A stretch of DNA of 64,000 bases from Zanthoxylum bungeanum (taxonomy: Eukaryota > Streptophyta > Magnoliopsida > Sapindales > Rutaceae). The notes beneath the pieces were generated by a model. The model saw only the letters and a program-made list of their open reading frames with translations, was not told where the DNA came from and did not search any database. Every line of letters begins with the position of its first letter. The first letter of the stretch is position 1. The stretch spans positions 1 through 64,000 of the forward strand of contig SKCR01038886.1 in assembly GCA_019454045.1 (NCBI GenBank). Direction: 5' to 3'. The translations under genes and the position numbers were made by a program. Of the stretch, positions 46,501 to 58,500 are shown one piece after another.

Positions 46501-49500
46501 TTGAATTGTCTGAAAGCTCTTCCAGAGCTTTAAGTGCAGCATGCTGTTTGGAGATTTCAGATTCATATCGGTCTCTAGGAACATACAGATCATAAAGTGT
46601 GAGACCCCAGAATGTTGTATAGAGATCGGGAGAGAGGCTGTTCCAGGCTTTTGAGGGCAGCATAGTTTTTACAGCGTCAAGGAGATCTGACCACCTGCAT
46701 ATATTCATTTAAGAATATCACCAGTGAAAATAACAAGACAGTGATTTAGGAGGAATGGAAGGATAAGGAAAAGCAAATGATATGTGCATAACAATCTTTA
46801 GTATTTACTCTTTTTTCTACTTTCCATAGAGATAAAGGAAATCCAAAGATTTACATTCTAACTAATGATCACAAGGCATTCAACTTACAGAGATCAAATA
46901 AGATCAAGGAAAGAGATCAAATGAGATCAAGGATAGAGATCAAATGAGATCAAGGTTAGTTAAAGATTATTACATTATAGGCTTCTGAGACCCAAGATCC
47001 AGAATCACTTTGCCAGTATCTTTTGAAGGTTCAGACTCCGAGTTTGCACATGTGTTATTTGTAGCTTCACCATCATCTAAAGGCCAGAAAACATCAGAAC
47101 ACCCCTGACACTTAAAGAGCCTCATTACAGGGCGATATATCAAAAAGGCCACCTACATCATAAAAATAATAGACATAAAAAGGATGCTGCAAACCTTAAA
47201 TATAATATGTTAATTCCTGAAAACTAACCGCTGTAGCCAAAAAAATTAATTATGATGTAACAGCAAGCAGATTACAGATAAAGCTTATCAGCTGTCAGTA
47301 ATCCAACCATCTTGGCAAAATAGAGAAGCACAGTCATTAAAGGCAAACCTCAGGATCAAGGTGGTACTGGTGGACAAGATCATTAAGTGACGGAATCAGT
47401 TGAGCGTAAGCAGTAGCTGGAGTCAATGCACTACAAAGGAACTCTACATACTGAAGAAGAGTTCCATGGCATCTATCAAACTGCTCACTAACCATTTTTA
47501 TGTAAGGAGCATCTGCATTTATAACCACCCTGCAGGAAATAATTTAGTCAGAGGAGTTATCCAACAACTCTCCAGTTCAACATTAAACACCTTTCCCATA
47601 GTGTTATTAACAGGTACAGATAAAATGATCTTAATTATCATACACAAGCCCCAGCAAAGGAATCTTAAGAACATTAAGGGTCCAGGCAAAACTGAAAAAG
47701 GAAATCATGATGTATATATACAAAAACCACAAGCACGAGACTGACTGGGGTAGCAGATCTCATATGCTAATAGCCAGGTTCCGATTGTAGTGGTCCCATA
47801 AACATATCAGATGATGGCTACTTGTCATATGGTTCAGATCTTCATTTGATATCTTAAGCTTTATGCCCAAGTCATAACACAAGCAGATAAGTACACAAAT
47901 GAAAATAATACAAGTACGCAGAGCCTATATATATATATATACATATCTACATTTATTTTTCATGCATTTCATACGTGTATACACTGTACACTTAACGGAG
48001 TGTCTGTGATAGCTTAGAAGAACATGTGATCTGATATTTAAAAATTAAAATTTTAAAAAAAATCCCAAAAGTCAACCACCCAGGAAAACAAATAGAAACA
48101 TGAGGGTGACGTGATCGTATTAAGCAACATATTTTCATGATAAAATGCTTTCATGAATCCTTCAGAATGAGATTGAATCTATTTGTTAGGAAAGTGCACC
48201 GTCAAATTCAAGTGGCTGTACAAAGATTGAAGTTGAATAGCTTACACAGAACGATGCTGAGCTAAAAGCAACAAAAGGGGAATTGCCAACTTTGGTTCAT
48301 CCTTTGGGAGCAATGAGTCTTTTAACCTAGTGGTGGATTTGATCAAAGCCTGCAAAGAAATAAGTTAAAGGAAAAAAAGCCAGTAAAAAGGTCTTCCAAC
48401 TTAGTTTGATGAACACCAATAGCATGGTTTTTATTTCAGTTTGATGAACACCAACAATGTGTTTATCTCAAATCCCAGATGTTTATCGTGTTTTTTCATT
48501 CTATTTTCTCCGATGGAATCCTGATTTCTGTTGTAATATTGATAAACTGAACTGCTACAAACACTAAAGTTGATGACAGTTATAATCAATTCATCAACTA
48601 ATGCGGCCACCCTGGCCAAAGTTTATGCATATTTTACCACAATGAAATCTCAATCAATTTAGATCTTTCTGAAACCATGTCAACATAATTAGGCCACTGG
48701 CAGCAGGATTGATCATGCAGACATGCACAGATGTAGCAATTTAACATCAATTGAAGATCATAAGATTGAAGTTTTATTATTCATTTTCAAAGGCTCCTCA
48801 TATATCCAGTTATCAAATGGAGGAAAGCTCTTGGTTCAATCCCATGGGATATTTTGCAAGCCCCAGAATGAGTAATTAAACAAAGCTAAAGCACTATCAC
48901 TTCCAAAGTTTTAAGACTGGTTGATGTGCAAACAAGATATCCAGCTTGAGAAAGAACATTCCAATAACTTCTTAGCGGAAGGGAGCATTAACGTTTAGTA
49001 GGGCGAAGGGATAAAATAAAATTAAAGAATTTCATGCAATCTATAGATGATAAAATCCATATTAATTCATATTCACATGGTCCAAACAAACTAATTACTT
49101 TCAAACATAGAATTCATGCAATATATTCCTGTTACAAATCCTATATATCAATAGAATATTGCAATCAAGGAACATTTACAAGTTTGTCCGACAGAGAATT
49201 CATATTTATTATTCGAATGATTTGCTTAAGATCCAATTATACTAGAAAATTTTAACACACGTCATTAATTTGTCATCTTACAGTCAGATACACAGGTGCA
49301 ACAGTCCAGCAATATATTGATCAATTTAATTTTCTCGGAAATTGCTTAACTAAAATTTTAAGATCAAAGAGTTCCACAAAACCTTGTTATTCCTAGTTAC
49401 TCCAAATGACGTAGCCTGGTACCGGAGTGTCTCACTTCCAGCCATGGCATCCAACTGGTCCTCAGTCAGGTTCTCAGTGTATTGGACATTTGCCATTTGT

Positions 49501-52500
49501 TGAATAAGCTCCTGATTTAATCATAAAACTCCAAATATAACTGTTGATCTTTGGGCATAAGTTTGTACCAAAGTGGCAGAATCTTTAAAACTTGATAATA
49601 CCTGTAGGAGAACAAGCTCAATCCCCTTCCCCCTTTTTAACTGGTTCACCAGATACTGGAAAAGACCCCTTAATTCCATCGATGGGTACTTCTTGCACCT
49701 GTATATGGAAATTGAACTAGGTAAAATTTCAAGAAAGTTAATAAAAGAAAATCAAATTTAAAATTCAAATGATTTTTTTTTTTCAAATAGAAGAAGATCA
49801 TTAATAACTGTAAGTGATTGTAAAAAAAAAAAAGAAAAAGAAAAAGAGTACGGCATATTTGTCCCATCATCATAATAGCATACACTCCCACAATTTTTCA
49901 TGAACCAACCCGGGAAGCATGACAAAGTTACACAAGTTGACCAGCAGACTCATTATTTCCATAATCATTAACTACAAGCAGGAGTTGCCTTTAAATTTCT
50001 CTATGAAGCTATTTTCAGATAGAGTGCAGGAAGTCCAAAAACTATGAGCAAACTTGAGGCAGAAAATTCAATGTCACCGTTACTTTACAGGGTACTGGCT
50101 GCAATAGTAGGAGCATCCATTAAAAAAAGAAAAAAAAAAAAACCATCATTTCATAGGTTCAAGCAAGGACTGAGAAGTCATAATTTTCCAACAATTCCCA
50201 GACGGTTGTTTCTGCATCTGAACGTGGTGGTTATAATACATAGGAGTTGAGAATGAACACAGCAGAGTTTTCTATAGAATAACAGGATGATTCCATGATG
50301 TGTATCAAATGCGAGGTTGTTGCGAAACTGTGAACAAGAGTGAGCATCTAAGTTCAGAATGAAACTATTTCCAGATAAAATGCAGGGAAGCCCAAGATAA
50401 AGATAGGAAACCTAAAATGGGAAAACTCCTAGGAACTATTATTTTTTAGGGCTGTTAGGGTCAGACCTAACGCTGCAACCAAATGATATTCAATGAACGC
50501 AAGCACACATAACTCCCCGAAGGTTCAACAGACGACAGAAATGAAAATGCCGGACCAGTAGTCATAAGTTCATAACATCATCCTTCATGTATTGTAAAAT
50601 GATTGCAACAACCCAGAAAACATTTTCACGGGATGATTGATAGTGGGCTGGAATAGGCTTCTTATTTTTCCGTGAAACTAATTTCAAATATAGTGCACAG
50701 AAGCAGAGAAGAAACTTAGGCAGTAATTCCCCGCAGCCAAATTTAAGTTATTTTCATGGGCCTTTTAAGGAATTTTTTAGATGTGACATAATAATAACAT
50801 TTTAATATTGGCATAATAACATTGAAAGATACAACTGTAAGCTGACAATCAATAAAAAACATCTAATTTTTTCTTATCTTTTTAGTTTTCTAACACCAAG
50901 AAGTCCCTCAACGCTTCTAAACCCATCTATATTTTATCATACTAAGAATTTAGTGACATCAGAATGCAGCAAGTTTCAGTTAACATGGTCATGTGTCATT
51001 TGAATTTGCATATCAATGAACACCAAAGAGGCATGAACTAGGATTAAAACAAAAATATAAAATGGGGTCCTCCATGCCATAGGCAAACCTATCCAGGTGG
51101 CCCATTTATTAATATCAAGTTATCAATCACCTTTCTCTTTGACAATCTACAAATAATATATGCAGAAGACTATGGACCCATTATTTACATCATATGACAA
51201 TTCACCATAGACGGGAAAAAGAAGAAAATTTAATATTAAGGGAAACAAACTTTTCAGGTCTCCAATTAAAAATAACTACCCCAATCTTTATTGTATAATT
51301 GAACAGCCTCACACTCTTGACAGCTTTGACAGAATAGAAACATCATTGACCTCAAATTTCTGATGTCGTATCGACAGAAGATGAATCTTACTTCAATTTG
51401 CAAGAGCATTCTATGTCTAACCCTCATATATAAAATGAAGGACCAGAGAAAATGTCATTTCATCAAAGGCAGGAGCACACCAGCAACCACATGGAATTGA
51501 ACCATGAGAACCCATATGATTTCCTGACCATCAAAGACCCCAAAACCAGCTAATGCAGCCAGAATCAGCAAAAGCAGAGGCATTTACTCTCACAGCGGAA
51601 TGCATCTCTTATCAAAACAGTTTTCTTCACAGAAATCACCAATGGCACACTTTGGTGTTAAAAAACTGATTTGGACAAAAATATCTCATTCCCGGAATAT
51701 TCTGACAGCAATCAGAGGACACAACCATACAACTAAAGAGTCGGGAACAACAGAGGAAAGAATGTTGACTACAATCCCTATTACCCAGCCAACTGCATGC
51801 TACTTCCAGCATCTCTCCTATATATACGATCTTCATAAGGCAAAATAGTAAGCACAGCAATTCCTAATCTTTTAACTGTAAGTTAAAAATATGATTCATA
51901 TCAAACAGCTTCCAGTCAACAGTAGAAATTACACATATCTCTCCATCAGTCGGTCCAAGCAATTAAATATGTTCCTAATCTCCATTTCCAATTTCACATT
52001 GCAACATCATACCCTCTCCACTATATCCATCAATAACAACAGGCCGATTGCCATACAATTGTGTTCTTCTCATGCGGACATGCTTACTCTCTTCCTCTCT
52101 TTCCACTAGTTTCCCATCTCTATTAATAACACCAAACCTTTCTTGTTTTATCAGAAAGCATAAGGGACAATTTGATAGCTAATAACTAGTTTAATTCAGG
52201 CATAATCTTCCATTTCCACGTGCTTAGGAATCTCACTTGAATGATCTAGGGATCACTTTATCGCCTTCAGTCTCCCATAGAGACCAAACTTGAAAATGGA
52301 AAAAAGAAGGAACTGCAGGGGAGTTTGAATAATAAGATCCTGACCAAAAGTTCCTGTTCAAGAAAAATCACCATCCCGTTCCTACAACCTTCCATCTCCG
52401 TCAGACAGTTACATACATAAAACTGTCTATGCCACCAAATGGCAAGCCAAAGAGTTCAAACTGATCAGCTTGCAAACTGCAATGTCCAAACATCCCCAGC

Positions 52501-55500
52501 TCCAGACATCCTGCTATTGCCAAGTTTAATCCGCAGCCCGGAAACTGAAGTAAAGCATCCAAGGATAGTCTGGACTCTATGCACAATGAAATTGATGTAC
52601 AAAGTGACTCTGTTACTAATCACATCAATAAGTAGAAAACAATTGGAAGGAAAATGACAAAGAAGAAGGCACATATGCACACAAGGCTTAGAAAAAGGCA
52701 ATAATTCATGCATACCGAATGCCGGATAGCACTCAAAACCTCTTTACCAACAGTAGCATCAATTTAAGACCAAATTCTTTTTATAAAATCTTCTTTATCA
52801 CAGGACACTAACTATAAACAGAAACAAACAAATTAATAAAGCAAAAGATAAAAAAGTTACAAAGGCTTAATTGTTCAGGATAGTTATGAAAGATAATTTT
52901 AAATTCAAAGCTTAGAGAACTATACATACAGGTGACCCCAAAACGAAGCCAAGGATTGAAGCCAATCCGACAAATTAAGGCCATCATCTTTTAGCTTGTC
53001 GCGCCCGCCTTGTGCCAAGCGCTCAATCACAACATATTCCAAAACATCATACTCAAGCTGTAGAGGACAGGAAGAATTTAAGAGGGATCAACTGAAAGTC
53101 CTAGAAGAATAACATGCAGAATCAAATTCTATATAGAATATAAAATCAAGTCAACAGCTTCAAAAGGAACGCACTGAAGCATGCATGCAGATAAAACAAG
53201 AAAACAAATCTTAAGTAATAATAAATTTAAAAAAGAAAACTATGGTAGGAAATCTTCTAAAGAGTTATAACCGGGTCTCTTACAAAAGAAACCTTGTTTA
53301 AATTACCAAAAAGTTTCCATTAAAGAAATAACCTACAAGATGGCTAAAAGTTCAGACCTGCGTCAAATACTTGAATGCATCTACCACTGGAGCAATCATG
53401 TCCCTGTAAGCTTCAATCTGCATTTCAAAATTCCAAAATGCAGAATATTATGTTCTTTAGATATGAGTTTCAAGATTTTCCGGTAAAGATTTACAATTTC
53501 CTATGCTGCTAATAGAAACCTGGTGTACAATTGTTCGAAGTACAGTCATGGGATTTGCATGGGCTAGTTTTGCAACCATCCGACCCAGTTGCTTCAAATT
53601 TTCTTTTGCAAGCCGTTTCAGAATCCTTCTTGTGTCCAACTGAAAACAACAAAGAATATAAGATGGTCTGAAGGCACCAAGCTTGCAGAAAACAAAGAAC
53701 TCTACAAGACACTAATCCCATACCTTGGCTGTTTGCCTTGCAGCCAAAACCATAGGGTTCTGTTCATCATCTTTTTCCCATTCGCCATATAAGCGATATC
53801 GCACCTAAGGAAATGACATTCATCTACCAAGATTGTCTAATTCTCAAATGAAAGTATCAAATAGCACTGATGCAAGGCCAACCTCATATGGAAGAAGATT
53901 CATTACTTCCCAGATCTCCTGACCAACTGCTGGATTTGCAGGTATCAATTGTAAAGAAGGAAGTAGACAAGCTCCCAATGCTTCCTCCACCCTCAACCTG
54001 GCCTCCTTTAGGCGCTGATGAGGAACTCGATTTCCATCCATATGAGGTTCAGGATTTGACGATCCATCCCCACAATTGACAAGCTCAAGTGCAGACAAGT
54101 AGTAACCTCTTAATACTCTACATACCTGCTCAAGAACAACCAAAACAACCCACCACTGTGACCATTAAGGTTGCATCTTTTATATGTGTGTGTGCAGGTG
54201 TAGCATATCAGAACCAAAACAATGCACCTTCTGCAGCAATACAGTCTCACGGTAAAGATAAGGTCCCATGGTAGCCAGCATCTGGAAAAGTTCTTTGGGA
54301 AGATCTATAAAAGACCTATTGACTGTCAAATCTATTGTATCCATTGCATCGATACCAGCTCCTGAGAAAGGCCCAACGCTCTGAAGATGTGTTTGACGAA
54401 CAATATCATATGCTGACGAGATTGATTTTTCAATGAGCCTGGATATTTAAGACAGAAAATCATTGAAAAAGGGAAACAATAAGTTGTAAAAAAAAAAAAA
54501 AAAAAACCCTATCCAAGCCAATGCATATTTGGGAAACATAGAAAGTTAATATACAGAAGAATGCCTAAACCTTTTAGGCTGGCCCCACAATTAACTCTAA
54601 AAAGTTCAACAATTTCCCTACATCCTTGTGAACATGACTATTTAAGCAAGTATGAACACATCAACAAACACACTAGCAATCTCAACTACATTAAGACAAA
54701 TGGAAATAATAATAATAAAAATACTTACCTAAACAAGCCATCACAGATTTGAATGTGTGCCACTGGATTAAGGGGGCAAGGCGTTCAAAGAGTATATGAG
54801 CGTGGTACCTGACATAAAAGTGGTGAAAAGCATAATACAATACATAAAAATTTGATCGTGAATGATATAAATGTAATTTGAAGACAGCATGAGAAGAAAT
54901 CATACAAATTGAATTCATTTCAACATGCTAATTCCTCAAAATAGTTATATCAAATCTGTGATAAACAAAACATAAGTTACCATTTTTATGCTCAAATAAT
55001 AACCACAGCAGTCAAGGTAATAAACCAAATTTACCATAAATTTACAGATTTTCACATCAAAATATATTGCAACTCATAAATATACTAGTGTAACAGAACA
55101 GTGAATTTCAGAGGAGAGGGTGGGCAGGAGGGTGCTCTGGAAGAATCCCATGAAAAAGGTAATTGTCTGGCTCAATAGCAGGCAGTCTCACAGCACACAT
55201 GCTTAAAATCATATTATATCAATAGGATGCTAAATACAACTCTTGAAGGACCAATGCAAATCAAAAGTAAAATTTAAATCAGTGGTGAAATTTTCACACA
55301 ACGAACAAACAAGGAAAATAACAATGCATAAAAGTAAACTTATCAACAGTCGCCCAAAAAAAAAATTACTGGTAAAACCAAACCTACCAGTCATCTACTG
55401 AAAGAAAACCAGTAAGCAAGCCCAAAGTTTGACTATTTTCAAGTTCTGGGGACCTTTCAGTGACTGCCTCATTTTCCAAGTCTAAAGCTGCAAATAGATC

Positions 55501-58500
55501 AATGGTGACATCTCCTTGTTTTTCATCCTCCATCAAATCCTTCCCAGTAGCAGCAAGATTTATTTTCCCAATTTTGTTAGCCTGCCAAAAGCCTATATGT
55601 TAATATTAATAAAAACAAAATCCATATAAATCATAATCTGGATCAAATGAGAAACATTCAAATAAACTAATATAGGAACTTGCCAAGCTTCCGCCATAAA
55701 GCAATCCATGTTCATCAATGTTCCAAAAGCAATAAAAATTTAGCTTAAAACACCCAACTTTGAGGGGAATAAAAATAAAACCGTCAAATATTGTACGTAT
55801 ATGCAAGAAGCCCTGCACATTCACTTGAGCAAATGCTTCCAACACCAACATATAATGCATATAATTGCAGTATATACCTCATCAAGCCGCTTGGCCGAAA
55901 AAGCATTGTAATGCTCAAATGCCTCATCGTCCTTGGGGAGTAAATGTGCATAACTGCAAAGCAAATATAATCATTTATTAAAATCTAACAGAGGAATCAA
56001 CTATCAAACGGAATGGGCGGCATTTTCTGCCCATTCCGGCAAATTTTTAACGCGAAATACATCGGTCAACGGCATTTGACCAGCGGTCAACCACCGTTGA
56101 CCGACTCAAAATTCGAAATTGAAACTGTTTTCCGGTCGGATTTTACACCCTAATCCTAACCCTAACCTTAATTTTACAAAACTAACTCTCTAACTCATCA
56201 ATTTAAAAAATCTTCAATTTGATGCATAAACCCTGATTTTAAAAAACTCTAATTTTATCAATTTGTCAAACATGATTAATTTGTCAAAATCACACTAAAT
56301 CTTAAACCTAATTATGAAAATTCTCTATTTCCGATTAATTTCCTAGGCCCCGCGTAGGCGCCCTAGGCGCTGGGTCGCTGCCCGACTAGCGCCTAGAGCG
56401 TTCTAGAACACTGATCAAACCACATAAGCAGTTTCTGCATAAACATATTGAAAGACTTTGGGTATGAAGACAAACATAAATCAAGACCAAGCACCCACCA
56501 GAAATCTCGGACAAAAAAATTTAAGCTATTAACCTTTAAACAAAACAATTTCAATTAAAGCCCACAGCCATAATCTTAGTATGCACAGATGTTCTGGAGC
56601 TCTTAGCTCCTATTTCTTGCTTTTCTTTTTGGGGTGAGATTAAGCATCACAACCAGATATCACCCTTCACCCTTGCAACAAAATGCCGACTCAGACTCCC
56701 CAAAATAGCCTCTTTTCAAAATCAGAGCTTTTTTCTTGTCTTATCAACTCACAGTAAGCATTTGCCAGAGTAAGAAAAGGAAAATTTTATTCAATTTGAT
56801 CATTTTCATTTTTCTAAAAGAATTTTGGATCACTTTGCTGAAATACGTCCGTAGTGCAGCCTAGAGAGAGCAAGACAACCCCTGGTAAATTGTGATTTTA
56901 TACTTCTACTTGAATGAGATACAACTAAGATCAGTGGATCACTTAATTTAAAACAATCTGCAGAAACAACTTACATGCTATCAAGATCAATGAACTCTTC
57001 TTTCACCAGCAAAGCTGTAAGCTTATATAAACCAAAGGGTGCAGGGCTGTTTACTTCCATATGCTGATAAAATTGAAACTTAAATCCCAGAATGTGCGAA
57101 GCATGAGACTGCAAAATAGTTTTCAAATTCAGACACACACCTAAAAATACTAGTTAAACAAAACTAGCAGATAAATAAACCTTCGGAAAGATGGGAATTA
57201 ATTCCAGAAAGACACTGTTGTTGGGCTGAAGTTCATAACACTCCAAAACCTGACAGTTCAAATGAAAATCATATTATTTTCCAAGTATTTCAAATAGAAA
57301 GATGAATATAGTTCAAATGTTTAAGAAAAGAAAAAGATAACCAGAAAAAAATATGACTTACAATGTCAAAAACACGGTTGGGGTCCAAATCGAAATGTCC
57401 AATCAAAGACTGCAAAGATTATATTAATCAGAGAAAGGAAAAAATTTGACCTGTTTTAGGATCAAGACAAAGACTGAATGAATTATAATGAAGATCACAT
57501 TAGAACCTTAATAATGCCAATTGTTGCTGCTGATGCACTTTCAGTTGCATTTTCATAATTGTGACAAAGAAGTGTGACCTACAGATCAACAAATAAGTAA
57601 ATTAGCACAAGCAAAGCCTATAAAATTTGTAAACCCAAAAAGAAGTTTTAGCATAAAAATGGTTCAAACTGGTTAATTGCTTCACAAAGAAAACTTGTCT
57701 CTTTATGCAGTGTAAATAAATTTTTCTTTTTCTTATAAGAAAAAGAAAACAGTAAGTACAGGGAAAAAGAAAGTAGGTTCCTAGTGAATCAAATGTCCAA
57801 AAAAAAAATTTGGAGCCAATTCTGCACGAGAGAGATCCATTAAACCGGTCTATGGAAAAGCAAGTATAGCCATCTCTCCCTCTAATCCAAAAAGATATCC
57901 ATCCATAACAAATAATCCTAAAGCCTGTTAACTTTTTTCGATCAATAAAGAAATGCAACAATTCTCTGAACAAGAGCTAAAAGCAGGGCAAACAGATAAA
58001 CCTCCTCCCATAGCTATCCATGTCTTCTTCTTCATTCTAACTAATCTTAATACCCATAAAAGAGCTGGAAAATGCATCTTCTTAAGGTTTTAGCATCCTT
58101 CCCTTTACCAAAGTCTGAATATTATTCGAGAGCAATATTAAAAATGAACTTAGGATGCTCCATTAATATCTTAAGTTCTTTGCAAAGTCTATCCCACAAA
58201 TTCAATGCCACTTCATAGTATCATACCAGCTTGGCATAGCCCTCACTCTCTTCACGTAGAAGGTTGAATTTTGTCTGTTGATAGAGAAGACGAGTGTTTA
58301 CTCTGACCTGAAGGGGATAAAAAAAAATGTATCAATTGCATCTATCAGTAAACATAGTGAATGATAAAGTAACAGAAGTCCCTAAACAATCATGAATAAT
58401 TACCTCTTTACCCTTCAAATCCTGAGCTTTTATCTTGATCATTTCTGCCTCCCACAAAAATTCTTCCTAAAAAATATGATGCATATATTTGTAATTTCTT

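Noticed and set aside
56148..56172. An interstitial telomere.
   Set aside because: Only about two to three imperfect CCCTAA-like units are present, too few for a telomere remnant.
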